A stretch of DNA of 64,000 nucleotides from JAGPCK01 sp041675505 (GTDB lineage Bacteria > Bacteroidota > Bacteroidia > UKL13-3): contig JBAYTR010000006.1 in NCBI GenBank assembly GCA_041675505.1, forward strand, positions 157,005-221,004, in the 5' to 3' direction. The translations under genes were made by a program, and so were the position numbers. The notes beneath the pieces are model-generated. The model was not told the DNA's origin and searched no databases. It saw nothing but the letters and a program-made list of their open reading frames with translations. This document shows positions 7,725 to 16,386 of the stretch, in pieces (within the stretch, counting starts at the first letter, position 1; every line of letters begins with the position of its first letter).

Positions 7725-8525
7725 TTAATTATTTTTAATGTCTTTAATCAATTCGTCAATATTTTTTCGGGCTTCCTCACTGGTGGTTAAAGTCTTGCAT
7801 ACTTCAAGTGCTTTAACCGCTTTGTCTTTCTGCCCCAACTGGCTGTAAATATCAGCCAGGTAATAGTAATACTCGGAGTTCATTGGTTCCAGCTGTCTCA
7901 GTTTTTCAAAACGTTCAACCGCTTTGTCATACTGGCCTGACTGAATGGACAACATTCCGAGTGTGTATATCGCCTGAACGTTATTAGAATCAGCAGCAAG
8001 TACTTCTTTCAATAATGTAACAGCCTGCATCACTTCTGTACCTCCCTGTGCCATACACAAAGCCAGAGAGTTTTTTACTTCCGCGTTGCTGTCGTCTAAC
8101 TTCAGCGACCCGAAATATGCTTTTTTAGCTCTGTCAACAGCAAATACCACATACAGAGAGTCGGTTGACTGGCGGGCGGCATTCAAATAACTGTCGCCTG
8201 CCTTTTTCCAAACTACCGCTGTTGGTTTTTCTTCAGCAGCTTTGTAATAATATCTTCCGGCCATGGAACCAATTTTGAGCGAATCATATAAAACGGCTAC
8301 ACTCAAAAAATCTTCCTGTTCACGTAACTGCTTCAGTTGTTCCTGTTGCGGGGTGGTTAGTGAGGCATTCTTCTGCTCCTCTAACTTTTCCTCATCCAGC
8401 ACTACTGCCGTTTCTTCTTTCGGCTCTACTTTTTTAACGGCTGATTTAAAACCTTTAACAAATAAAGCGGAGCAGAGAAGAATAACTGCAAATGCTACAA
8501 CCAGCGGGTTACGATAGGCACGCAT
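7725..8525 (-). CDS. membrane-anchored TPR protein
   Basis: 266 residues. One N-terminal membrane segment (about residues 8-26, VVAFAVILLCSALFVKGF) is followed by a charged linker rich in Glu and Lys. TPR-type helix pairs then run to the C terminus, for example VQAIYTLGMLSIQSGQYDKA and SEYYYYLADIYSQLGQKDKA. Such proteins act as assembly or docking platforms; the partner here is unknown. It lies 15 bases after HU and four bases before the bS22-like gene, so cotranscription is likely. The domain faces the periplasm if the N-terminal segment is a signal anchor. Confidence 0.8.
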   Translation of the reverse strand: MRAYRNPLVVAFAVILLCSALFVKGFKSAVKKVEPKEETAVVLDEEKLEEQKNASLTTPQQEQLKQLREQEDFLSVAVLYDSLKIGSMAGRYYYKAAEEKPTAVVWKKAGDSYLNAARQSTDSLYVVFAVDRAKKAYFGSLKLDDSNAEVKNSLALCMAQGGTEVMQAVTLLKEVLAADSNNVQAIYTLGMLSIQSGQYDKAVERFEKLRQLEPMNSEYYYYLADIYSQLGQKDKAVKALEVCKTLTTSEEARKNIDELIKDIKNN

Positions 8526-8540
8526 CAGCGAAAATTACGC

Positions 8541-8864
8541 TTAGTTAGCTTTAGCTGATTTTTTTGCAGCTGCTGATTTAACGTTATCGCTCTTCTTTAC
8601 TTTGTCAACAAACGTTTTAGCAGGTTTGAAAGCAGGAATATAATGCTCATCAATTACCATAGCAGTGTTGCGGGAGATGTTACGGGCTATTTTTTTAGCT
8701 CTCTTTTTTACGATAAAGCTACCGAAACCTCTGAAATAAACATTTTTACCATCAACCATAGAGGTTCTAACTACTTTGAAAAATGTCTCAACACATTCTT
8801 GAACGGCTAATTTTTCTACTCCTGTTTTTGCAGAGATTTCTGCAATTACTTCAGCTTTTGTCAT
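8541..8864 (-). CDS. hup: HU/IHF-family DNA-binding protein
   Basis: 107 residues. Residues 1-90 match the HU/IHF fold: MTKAEVIAEISAKTGV at the N terminus, VYFRGFGSFIVKKRA in the beta arm, and RNISRNTAMVIDEHYIPAFKPAKTF towards the end. It would bend DNA and compact the nucleoid as a dimer. A Lys/Ala-rich tail (KSAAAKKSAKAN) extends beyond the canonical 90 residues, as in some Bacteroidota HU proteins. It is first in the HU, TPR, bS22-like, rng run and divergent from mutY. Confidence 0.92.
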   Translation of the reverse strand: MTKAEVIAEISAKTGVEKLAVQECVETFFKVVRTSMVDGKNVYFRGFGSFIVKKRAKKIARNISRNTAMVIDEHYIPAFKPAKTFVDKVKKSDNVKSAAAKKSAKAN

Positions 8865-9015
8865 TGTACTTTAAACTTTATTATTATTTAGAATTCAGTT
8901 AATTAAAAATCAAGTCTCCCTAATTTTTTGGGGCAGCAAACTTAGTGAAAATTTCTTTTTAAAAAACATTTTACGCTGAAACAAAATTATTTGTGAATAT
9001 TTTCGTGCCTGATAC

Positions 9016-10071
9016 ATGTCATTCTCCTCCTCATTAATCCGCTGGTACCATAGAAACAAGCGCGTTTTGCCCTGGCGCGATACCAAAAATCCGTACCACA
9101 TCTGGTTGTCGGAAATAATTTTACAGCAAACCCGCGTAGAACAGGGATTACCTTATTTTGAGCAGTTTATAAAAAAATATCCCACATTGAAGCAACTGGC
9201 TGCTGCCCCTGAGGATGACGTACTTAAGTTGTGGCAAGGGTTGGGATATTATAGCAGGGCTCGTAACATGCTGGCTACCGCGCGCATTATTGTAAAAGAG
9301 CACAAGGCTGTTTTCCCTAAAACAGCAGCAGAACTCAGTCAACTGAAAGGAATAGGCCCATACACCGCTGCCGCTGTAGCTTCCTTTGCTTTTGGAGAAG
9401 CCGTTCCTGTGGTTGATGGCAATGTTTTCAGGGTATTGAGCCGATACTTAGGCATTACCACGCCCATTGACAGCTCCGGAGCACGAAAAATTTACACACA
9501 GGCTGCTGCTGAATTAATGGACCACAAACGTCCGGATGAATTCAATCAGGCCATTATGGAATTCGGAGCTACCGTGTGTACACCCAAAAAAGCCGGTTGC
9601 CTCAACTGTTTTTTGGCTGACTCCTGCTTTGCTTTTGCCAACAGCACCGTTGAACAGTTGCCTGTAAAAGCGAAAAAGGCCAAACAAACTCACCGGTACT
9701 TTAATTACCTGTTTATTAAACAAGGCAGTTACACCTACCTGAACAAACGCACAAAAAACGATATCTGGAAAAACCTGTTCGAGTTGCCTTTGATAGAAAG
9801 CAGCCATCCCCTGTCTGACGAAGAACTGCTGCAACACGAAGAATTTAAAGCAATACTTGGCTCTGCTTCTTTTATCATTGAGGGCGAAACAACAGAGACC
9901 CGACACCTCCTCTCACACAGGGTGATAAATGCACGTTTTATTCAACTCAAAATAACGGGTTCAAAAAGGATGTTACCAACTAATTATCAGAAGATTAAAA
10001 TTAGCACATTGGGCACCTATCCCATACCCCGCATTTTGGATATCTACTTGAAAAAGCTAACTTTGATTTGA
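9016..10071 (+). CDS. mutY: A/G-specific adenine glycosylase MutY
   Basis: 351 residues, normal for MutY. It removes adenine mispaired with 8-oxoguanine. Motifs in order: LPWRDTKNPYHIWLSEIILQ with the catalytic Glu context, the helix-hairpin-helix LKGIGPYTAAAVASFAFG followed by PVVDGNVFRVLSR with the conserved Asp, and a 4Fe-4S cluster loop CTPKKAGCLNCFLADSC (C-x6-C-x2-C-x5-C). The C-terminal part (about 230-350) is the Nudix-like domain that recognises 8-oxoG. It is followed 16 bases later by ssb, suggesting a mutY-ssb(-gldE-gldD) operon. Confidence 0.95.
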   Translation: MSFSSSLIRWYHRNKRVLPWRDTKNPYHIWLSEIILQQTRVEQGLPYFEQFIKKYPTLKQLAAAPEDDVLKLWQGLGYYSRARNMLATARIIVKEHKAVFPKTAAELSQLKGIGPYTAAAVASFAFGEAVPVVDGNVFRVLSRYLGITTPIDSSGARKIYTQAAAELMDHKRPDEFNQAIMEFGATVCTPKKAGCLNCFLADSCFAFANSTVEQLPVKAKKAKQTHRYFNYLFIKQGSYTYLNKRTKNDIWKNLFELPLIESSHPLSDEELLQHEEFKAILGSASFIIEGETTETRHLLSHRVINARFIQLKITGSKRMLPTNYQKIKISTLGTYPIPRILDIYLKKLTLI

Positions 10072-10087
10072 AATTGAATAAATAACT

Positions 10088-10549
10088 ATGTCGGTTAACA
10101 AAGTAATATTACTGGGCAACCTGGGTAAAGACCCTGAAATAAGAAGTTTAGAAGGTGGTACCAAAGTGGCTAAATTTCCACTTGCCACATCAGAAACCTA
10201 TAAAGATAAAGCAGGCAATAAAGTGGAACAAACCGAGTGGCACAATGTAGTGGTGTGGAGAGGTTTGGCTGAGATTGCCGAAAAATACCTTCGCAAAGGC
10301 AACAGTGTTTTTATTGAAGGAAAAATCCGTACCCGCTCATGGGACGATAAAGACGGAAATAAAAAATATACCACTGAGATTGTAGCCGATAACCTTACCT
10401 TGGTAGGTGGTAAACGTGATGACCAAAATCAGAGCGGATACAACTCAACTCCCGCATCATCGGGAAACTCTTATACAGAAAACAAACAGCCTTCAGCCGT
10501 AAATGATACACCCCGTTCTGATGACGGAGGCGATGATTTGCCTTTCTGA
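10088..10549 (+). CDS. ssb: single-stranded DNA-binding protein
   Basis: 153 residues. The N-terminal OB fold (about 1-105) begins SVNKVILLGNLGKDPEIR and contains TEWHNVVVWRGLAEIAEKYL and GKIRTRSWDDKDG. A Gln/Ser/Asn-rich linker follows. The acidic tail DDGGDDLPF is the conserved protein-docking tip that recruits repair and replication partners. Its place between mutY and gldE matches the order known from gliding Bacteroidota. Confidence 0.96.
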   Translation: MSVNKVILLGNLGKDPEIRSLEGGTKVAKFPLATSETYKDKAGNKVEQTEWHNVVVWRGLAEIAEKYLRKGNSVFIEGKIRTRSWDDKDGNKKYTTEIVADNLTLVGGKRDDQNQSGYNSTPASSGNSYTENKQPSAVNDTPRSDDGGDDLPF

Positions 10550-10611
10550 TGTCTAACCTAATTTAACATATTTTGGAAAGTTCCCCGGGCGATTCGCCCT
10601 ACCCCGCTTTG

Positions 10612-11934
10612 ATGATTTTTGCTTCATTACTTAACACAGGTATTGAAGGCAGTGATTGGTTAAGTGTCATCATCAGTTTAGTATTGATTGGTTTGCTGTT
10701 GCTCTGCTCGGCACTGATGTCGGGTTCAGAAAATGCTTTTTTCTCCCTTTCTACTCAAACCCTGGATGAACTGAGAGAAACCGATAGCAGCTATGCACGC
10801 GCTACTGTTTATTTACTGAACCATCCTAAAAAACTACTGGCTACCATACTTATCGCCAACAACTTTGTAAATGTGGCTGTGGTCATGATTTCCTCCTTTA
10901 TTGTGAGTATTGTATTTAACTTCACTTTGTATCCCTTGGCAGGATTTATTCTGCAAGTGGTAGTGATTACCTTTCTTATTGTAATGATAGGAGAAGTGTT
11001 GCCTAAAATTTATGCTGTACAAAACAGCATGAAACTGGTGAAGCTGATGGCCGTTCCTATGCTTTCATTAAGTAAGCTGCTCTACCCTTTTGTATATGTG
11101 CTGGAAAAATCAACGTCTATCATTGACAAACGGATTACCAAAAAAGGGCACATGCTTTCTATTGATGAGCTTACACACGCCATTAACATTACTAGCGAGG
11201 AAGACGCCCCGAATGATGAGAAAGAAATTCTGAGAAGTATAGTGAACTTCGGAAACATCAGCGTAAAGGAAATAATGAAACCACGTATGGATGTAGTGGC
11301 TTATGAAAACACCATCACACTCAGTGAACTGATTAAAGAAATTAACGAATGGGGATATTCCCGCATTCCGGTTTATGAAGACAACTTCGATAAGGTAATA
11401 GGTGTTTTATACATCAAAGACCTGTTGCCACACCTGAATAAGGATGACTCTTTTAAATGGCAGCAACTCATTAAACCGCCCTACTTTGTGCCGGAGAGTA
11501 AAAAAATTGACGACCTGCTCAAAGAATTTCAGAGTAAACGTGTACACCTGGCCGTAGTAGTAGATGAGTATGGCGGAACCAATGGAATAGTTACCATGGA
11601 AGATATACTCGAAGAAATTTTCGGAGAGATAAAAGATGAGTTTGACGATGACGAATTGTTCTACTCTAAACTGGACGAAAACAACTACGTGCTGGAAGCT
11701 AAGATTCCGTTGAACGACATGTGTAAACTGATGGAACTGGACGACAATGTTTTCGATAGTATACGCGGTGAATCTGACACTTTGGGGGGAATGATACTGG
11801 AGATTACCCGTAAAATTCCTAACCTGAAACAAAAGGTAGAGTATGGCGACTTTACTTTTACTATTGAATCTGTTGACAAAAGAAAAATCAAACGGGTAAA
11901 AGTGACCATAAACCGCCCTGCACAACAAGCATAA
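10612..11934 (+). CDS. gldE: gliding motility-associated protein GldE (CNNM/CorC-type)
   Basis: 440 residues from the ATG at 10612; a TTG 13 codons upstream (10573) is open but adds a proline-rich stretch unlike the family start. Four hydrophobic segments in residues about 15-180 form a CNNM transmembrane domain. Paired CBS domains follow (KEIMKPRMDVVAYE, then VHLAVVVDEYGGTNGIVTMEDILEEIFGEI), ending in a CorC/HlyC transporter-associated domain. It is placed at the inner membrane. GldE supports gliding and T9SS function together with GldD; the gldD gene follows with no gap. The synteny mutY-ssb-gldE-gldD makes the name safer than similarity to the broad hemolysin family alone. Confidence 0.88.
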   Translation: MIFASLLNTGIEGSDWLSVIISLVLIGLLLLCSALMSGSENAFFSLSTQTLDELRETDSSYARATVYLLNHPKKLLATILIANNFVNVAVVMISSFIVSIVFNFTLYPLAGFILQVVVITFLIVMIGEVLPKIYAVQNSMKLVKLMAVPMLSLSKLLYPFVYVLEKSTSIIDKRITKKGHMLSIDELTHAINITSEEDAPNDEKEILRSIVNFGNISVKEIMKPRMDVVAYENTITLSELIKEINEWGYSRIPVYEDNFDKVIGVLYIKDLLPHLNKDDSFKWQQLIKPPYFVPESKKIDDLLKEFQSKRVHLAVVVDEYGGTNGIVTMEDILEEIFGEIKDEFDDDELFYSKLDENNYVLEAKIPLNDMCKLMELDDNVFDSIRGESDTLGGMILEITRKIPNLKQKVEYGDFTFTIESVDKRKIKRVKVTINRPAQQA

Positions 11935-12516
11935 ATGATGAACAAATTAATTGTATTCCTTTTCGCAATTACCGGTGCAGTTACTCTAAACAGTTGTCAG
12001 GACGATTTTTCGCCAAAACCACGTGGTTACAATCGCATTGAGCTTTTGCCCAAAGGATACCACACATTTGACAGCACTTGTAATTTTGCCTTCGAAATAC
12101 CGCAATATGCTTCCATACTACCCTATGATGGCCCTGATGCACGGCCTTGCTGGCTTAACATTCATTTCCCTTATTACAATGCCACATTACATCTGAGCTA
12201 TTCACCCGTAGTATCAGAGAACGGACTTTTTAAACTGATTGAAGATTCCCGCAGGCTGGTTTACAAACACACCATCAAAGCCGATGAAATCATTGAAAAT
12301 TACATAGAGCGCCCGGGCAAATCGGGCATAGTGTATGAGCTTACAGGTAATACGGCTACAGCCTTACAGTTTTACATGACCGATAGCACTCAACATTTTT
12401 TGAGAGGCTCACTCTACTTTAACATCCGCACCAACCCCGACTCAGTGGCGCCTGTACTGCAGTACCTCACCAATGATGTAGAGCACCTTATTTCTTCCCT
12501 GCGCTGGAAAAAATAA
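11935..12516 (+). CDS. gldD: gliding motility lipoprotein GldD
   Basis: 193 residues. The signal peptide ends in a lipobox (TLNSCQDD near residue 21), so it is lipid-anchored. The mature part starts PKPRGYNRIELLPKGYHTF, the characteristic GldD opening, and includes FAFEIPQYASI and PCWLNIHFPYYNATLHLSY. It starts directly after the gldE stop, so the two are translationally linked. GldD is required for gliding and for T9SS secretion in Flavobacterium. A strong hairpin terminator follows at 12597. Confidence 0.9.
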   Translation: MMNKLIVFLFAITGAVTLNSCQDDFSPKPRGYNRIELLPKGYHTFDSTCNFAFEIPQYASILPYDGPDARPCWLNIHFPYYNATLHLSYSPVVSENGLFKLIEDSRRLVYKHTIKADEIIENYIERPGKSGIVYELTGNTATALQFYMTDSTQHFLRGSLYFNIRTNPDSVAPVLQYLTNDVEHLISSLRWKK

Positions 12517-12596
12517 AAAATATAAATACTTCAATGAACAAAACCACCTGCCTCTTTGTATTAAGAAGGTAAGGTAGTTAGTTTCATAGTAGTTTG

Positions 12597-12628
12597 CCCC
12601 TGTCGTATTACGGCAGGGGTTCTTTTTT
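12597..12628 (+). terminator. Rho-independent terminator after gldD
   Basis: Stem CCCCTGTCG / CGGCAGGGG (nine pairs with one wobble), loop TATTA, followed by TTCTTTTTT. It closes the mutY-ssb-gldE-gldD run. Confidence 0.85.
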
Positions 12629-12674
12629 AGTCTCAGCTTAAATGCAAACAGTTGTAAAATGGTCCAAAGAGTTG

Positions 12675-12682
12675 CACTTTTG
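12675..12682 (+). promoter_or_regulatory. -7 box for recG (CACTTTTG)
   Basis: Seven of eight positions match TAnnTTTG. It ends five bases before the GTG start at 12688, again implying a leaderless or very short leader mRNA. Confidence 0.4.
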
Positions 12683-12687
12683 CCTAC

Positions 12688-14787
12688 GTGAGTTCGTTTC
12701 TGCAAACACCCGTTGAGTTTTTAAAAGGCGTAGGAGAAGCCCGTGCTGACCTGCTGAAGAAAGAATTGAACATTTTCACCTTCGGAGATTTGTTGCAATT
12801 CTACCCTTACCGGCATATTGACCGTACACGTTTTTATTCCATTGCTGAGCTGAACGAAGAGCTTCCTTACGTGCAACTGAAAGGAAAGTTTACAGATTTC
12901 AGAACTGAAAAAATGAAAACCGGCCAACGTCTTACAGCCAATTTTACAGATGGAAAAGACAGCCTCGAAATTGTTTGGTTTCAAGGTGCCAAGTGGATAA
13001 GGGAAAATATTAAACTCCATGTTCCGTACATTATTTTCGGGAAACCCACTTTATTTAATAGTCGGTTCAACATGGTGCACCCAACGGTGGATGCCTATAC
13101 TGAAGAAAACATCAAAATGCTTTCGGCATTGATGCCCATGTATAACACCACTGAAAAAATGAAGAACCGAAGCTTTGACAGCAAAGCCATCATGAAACTG
13201 GTGCACACCCTGCTCAAAGATGAACGTTTAAGTATAACCGAAATTCTTCCACAGCAGGTTATCGAAAGTAACCATTTATGCAGCAGAAATGATGCTGTAC
13301 GTCAACAGCATTTCCCCAAGACACCTGAACAATTAAGTGCATCAACCAAGCGGCTTAAATTTGACGAACTGTTTTTTCTGCAATTAAAAATTCTGCGATA
13401 CCGCAACGCCCGAAAGAAACTGCACAACGGCATTTCGTTCGCTGTGGTGGGTGAATTGTTCAATACTTTTTACAGTCAACACCTTCCTTTTGAGTTAACT
13501 GAAGCACAAAAAAAGGTTATCAAAGAAATACGTGCTGATATGAAAAGCGGCATGCAGATGAACCGGCTACTGCAAGGTGATGTAGGTAGCGGTAAAACCA
13601 TTGTGGCTTTGTTATGTATGCTGATTGCTTTAGATAACGGTTATCAGGCAACATTGATGGCTCCTACTGAAATTCTGGCTCAGCAACATTACCAGAGTTT
13701 AGTACAACTTACCCGTAATCTACCGGTAAATATCAGGTTACTCACCGGCAGCACACCCCAAAAAGAACGCAGACAATTGCTCGGTGATTTGCAAGAAGGA
13801 ACCTTACATATCCTTATCGGCACTCATGCCTTGTTGGAGAATCAGGTGCAGTTTAAAAATCTGGGGTTGGTAGTCATTGACGAGCAACATCGTTTTGGTG
13901 TTGAGCAAAGGGCCAAACTCTGGCAAAAAAATGATAAGCCACCACACATACTGGTAATGACCGCAACGCCTATTCCGCGTACATTGGCCATGACTGTTTA
14001 CGGAGACCTCGACCTTTCAGTAATTAACGAATTACCCGCAGGGCGCAAACCCATTAAAACCATGCACCGTTTTGAAAATTCACGCCTAGCGGTATTTGGT
14101 TTTATGAAAAGTGAAATCGAAAAAGGACGACAGATTTATGTGGTATACCCGTTGATTGAGGAAAGTGAAAAATTAGATTTGGCCAATCTGATGGAAGGAT
14201 ATGAAAGTATCACACGGGCCTTTCCGCTTCCGCAATACCAGGTGAGCATTGTGCATGGACGCATGAAACCTGCCGACAAAGATTTTGAAATGCAACGCTT
14301 CCTAAACAAGCAAACACATATTATGGTAGCCACAACTGTAATTGAGGTGGGCGTAAATGTACCCAATGCAACCGTAATGATTATTGAGAATGCTGAACGT
14401 TTTGGGTTATCACAATTGCACCAGCTAAGAGGCCGAGTTGGCCGGGGTGGCGACCAGAGTTATTGCATTTTGATGAGCAGCCATAAATTGGGTAACGAAG
14501 CTAAATTACGTTTAAAAACCATGGAGGAAAGTAATGATGGCTTTTACATCTCGGAAGTAGATTTAAAACTTCGCGGACCGGGAGATTTGGAAGGCACCCA
14601 ACAAAGCGGTTTACTCGATTTACAACTGGCCGATTTGCGAAATGATGATGAAATTCTGGAGGCTGCGCGCGTTAGTGCGGCAGAAATTTTGGAGAAAGAC
14701 CCTGCCCTAAACCTCCCGCAACACTCTGAAACCAAAATATGGCTCAACCGGGAGCAACATAAAAAGGTATGGAGCAGAATATCTTAA
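12688..14787 (+). CDS. recG: ATP-dependent DNA helicase RecG
   Basis: 699 residues from a GTG start (VSSFLQTPVEFLKGVGEARA), the normal RecG length. An N-terminal wedge/OB domain (about 60-150) is followed by the helicase core: GDVGSGKTIVALL (Walker A), VVIDEQHRFG (DEQH box), MTATPIPRTLAM, VVYPLIEESEKLD, VSIVHGRMKP, ATTVIEVGVNVPNA and QLRGRVGRGG. The TRG region follows to the end. It unwinds and reverses stalled forks and branched recombination intermediates. It stands alone, isolated from gldD by a terminator. Confidence 0.96.
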   Translation: MSSFLQTPVEFLKGVGEARADLLKKELNIFTFGDLLQFYPYRHIDRTRFYSIAELNEELPYVQLKGKFTDFRTEKMKTGQRLTANFTDGKDSLEIVWFQGAKWIRENIKLHVPYIIFGKPTLFNSRFNMVHPTVDAYTEENIKMLSALMPMYNTTEKMKNRSFDSKAIMKLVHTLLKDERLSITEILPQQVIESNHLCSRNDAVRQQHFPKTPEQLSASTKRLKFDELFFLQLKILRYRNARKKLHNGISFAVVGELFNTFYSQHLPFELTEAQKKVIKEIRADMKSGMQMNRLLQGDVGSGKTIVALLCMLIALDNGYQATLMAPTEILAQQHYQSLVQLTRNLPVNIRLLTGSTPQKERRQLLGDLQEGTLHILIGTHALLENQVQFKNLGLVVIDEQHRFGVEQRAKLWQKNDKPPHILVMTATPIPRTLAMTVYGDLDLSVINELPAGRKPIKTMHRFENSRLAVFGFMKSEIEKGRQIYVVYPLIEESEKLDLANLMEGYESITRAFPLPQYQVSIVHGRMKPADKDFEMQRFLNKQTHIMVATTVIEVGVNVPNATVMIIENAERFGLSQLHQLRGRVGRGGDQSYCILMSSHKLGNEAKLRLKTMEESNDGFYISEVDLKLRGPGDLEGTQQSGLLDLQLADLRNDDEILEAARVSAAEILEKDPALNLPQHSETKIWLNREQHKKVWSRIS

Positions 14788-14897
14788 GAGCTGATAAGTC
14801 AGACCAATAGCCTGTAATTTGAAAGACCTGTTGCGGTTCTTTTACCCCCATATAAAAGGAATACTGAAATTTTAGCTTGACATAGCGATTTTTTTAG

Positions 14898-14905
14898 TAG
14901 TTTTG
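14898..14905 (+). promoter_or_regulatory. Bacteroidota promoter (-33 TTG, -7 TAGTTTTG)
   Basis: TAGTTTTG matches TAnnTTTG exactly. A TTG lies at 14877-14879, 18 bases upstream, in the range of the phylum's sigma factor. It drives the secreted-protein gene at 14926. Confidence 0.65.
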
Positions 14906-14925
14906 GAATAATTAACCTTAACAAT

Positions 14926-15414
14926 ATGAAAAGAATTTTTACCCTAATCGCATTCATCAGCATCGGAGGCTTGTTCAGCAAGTCCATGGCACAGGCACCT
15001 GCGTGTATCAACAAAGAAAATCCTAAAAATAAACAGTTTTATTCCATCATGTTCAGCGATAGTTTGGCCGACAAACGTACCAGCATGAGTTTGGATGAGT
15101 TTGTTGAAGTAACCAATGAAAAAGAAGCCGAACCTGAGAAAGACATTGTGTTGATTCAACTGGTGGTAGAGGGTGACCCTAAAGCCGATTTTAAATTATT
15201 CAAAAAGGCGGTAAGAAAACTTAAGGTGAAGTACCCTAAAGTAAAAGCCGTAGTATTGATGATTAACGAAGGGTACGGAGATGTTGCTCCCAACGAAAAA
15301 GCTGCTGAAGGCGCATGCGAACGTTGCAAAGCATCCAATGAGTTTTTAATGGAATTCAGTGAGATAATGAAAGACGCTCAGCCCGGAGTAAAAGTGCTTT
15401 ACAAGTGCAATTAA
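14926..15414 (+). CDS. small secreted protein of unknown function
   Basis: 162 residues. A signal peptide covers residues 1-22 (ending SMAQ-APA). The mature protein is rich in Lys and Glu and has four cysteines after the signal, at ACINKEN, then ACERCKA and the C-terminal YKCN. The middle (IVLIQLVVEGDPKADFKLFKKAV) looks like an alpha/beta domain. I do not recognise the family. It has its own consensus promoter and a strong UUCG-loop terminator, so it is a monocistronic, probably well expressed, periplasmic or exported protein. Confidence 0.7.
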   Translation: MKRIFTLIAFISIGGLFSKSMAQAPACINKENPKNKQFYSIMFSDSLADKRTSMSLDEFVEVTNEKEAEPEKDIVLIQLVVEGDPKADFKLFKKAVRKLKVKYPKVKAVVLMINEGYGDVAPNEKAAEGACERCKASNEFLMEFSEIMKDAQPGVKVLYKCN

Positions 15415-15434
15415 ATTAACACACATTCATAATC

Positions 15435-15466
15435 AAAAAGCGTTACTTCGGTGACGCTTTTTTTTT
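15435..15466 (+). terminator. Rho-independent terminator with UUCG loop
   Basis: AAAAAGCGTTAC / GTGACGCTTTTT form 12 pairs (one wobble) closed by a TTCG tetraloop and followed by a T-run. It ends the 14926 gene. Confidence 0.9.
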
Positions 15467-15539
15467 GCTCTATCCGCAAATGCTAAGGCAAAGTAGTTGC
15501 AATTGGGTTGTGTATTATTCAACTTTGCAGAAAAAAACA

Positions 15540-16292
15540 ATGAACACAGCACACGAAATTGATTACAACATACTGGGTGACGATATTCAGGTAGTAGAAA
15601 TTGAACTCGACCCTCACGAAGCAGTAAGAGCTGAAGCCGGTGCCATGCTTTACATGGAGAACGGAATAAATATGCAAACCAAAACCGGTGGCGTTTTTGG
15701 CGGACTCAAACGCATGATAACGGGTGAAAGTTTTTTCATTACCTCTTTTTTAAACGAAGGCAACCAAAAAAGTAAAGTGGCTTTTGCTGCTCCTTACCCG
15801 GGTAAAATTATCCCTTTTGATTTAAAGCAATATGGAGGCGAAATTCTTTGCCAGAAAGACGGTTTCCTTTGTGCTGCTGAAGGTATTGATATTGATATTG
15901 CTTTTACCAAACGTATAGGAGCCGGTTTATTTGGTGGTGAGGGCTTTATTCTTCAACGTTTACGGGGCGATGGTAAAGCCTTTGTTCATGCCGGTGGAAC
16001 CATCATTCGCAGAGAATTAAAAGCAGGTGAAACATTGCGGGTAGATACCGGCTGTTTGGTTGCTTTTACCAGTGGTGTGGAGTACGACATTAAGTTTATC
16101 GGTGGTTTCCGCAATTCGTTGTTTGGCGGTGAAGGTTTATTTTACGCCACCGTAACGGGGCCAGGTATTGTTTACCTGCAAAGTATTCCCTTCTCCCGCT
16201 TGGCCGACCGTATACTGGCAGCCTCTGCCGGAGGTAAAGAACAAAGCCGCGGATTAGGTGGAGTGCTGGGTGGGTTGCTTAATGGGGAGTAG
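15540..16292 (+). CDS. TIGR00266/AIM24-family protein
   Basis: 250 residues from the ATG at 15540 ([20 protein letters not shown]); the frame stays open upstream to 15465, but that stretch lies over the terminator. The protein has the AIM24 pattern of a beta-rich trimer-like fold: [22 protein letters not shown] at the start, [33 protein letters not shown], and [18 protein letters not shown], ending in a Gly-rich tail. Members are widespread and cytoplasmic in bacteria; their role is unknown. A near -7 box (CAACTTTG) lies at about 15521-15528. Single gene. Confidence 0.85.
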   Translation: MNTAHEIDYNILGDDIQVVEIELDPHEAVRAEAGAMLYMENGINMQTKTGGVFGGLKRMITGESFFITSFLNEGNQKSKVAFAAPYPGKIIPFDLKQYGGEILCQKDGFLCAAEGIDIDIAFTKRIGAGLFGGEGFILQRLRGDGKAFVHAGGTIIRRELKAGETLRVDTGCLVAFTSGVEYDIKFIGGFRNSLFGGEGLFYATVTGPGIVYLQSIPFSRLADRILAASAGGKEQSRGLGGVLGGLLNGE

Positions 16293-16339
16293 AACTTGTA
16301 GAGAATAATATTGGCAGAGAGAAGTAAATATCCTTTTCA

Positions 16340-16370
16340 AGAGGTCTGACGCGTTATGCGTCTGACCTCT
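16340..16370. repeat. REP-like palindrome A
   Basis: Arms AGAGGTCTGACGC and GCGTCTGACCTCT around the 5-base centre GTTAT; one T:T mismatch in the stem. The right flank (CTCTGTAGAAT) is shared with palindrome B at 17428. It lies 48 bases past the AIM24-like gene and just past the stop of the T9SS gene at 16387, so it sits between two convergent genes. Confidence 0.85.
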
Positions 16371-16386
16371 GTAGAATAAAGTACTG

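Noticed and set aside
10573..10611. Upstream TTG start for gldE
   Set aside because: It would add a short Pro/Ser-rich stretch with no match to the family; the ATG at 10612 is followed at once by hydrophobic sequence.
14799..14830. GTCAGACC near 14810 as another REP
   Set aside because: Only eight bases match, with no palindromic partner.
15465..15539. N-terminal extension of the AIM24-like protein
   Set aside because: It begins inside the terminator of the previous gene and crosses the likely promoter.
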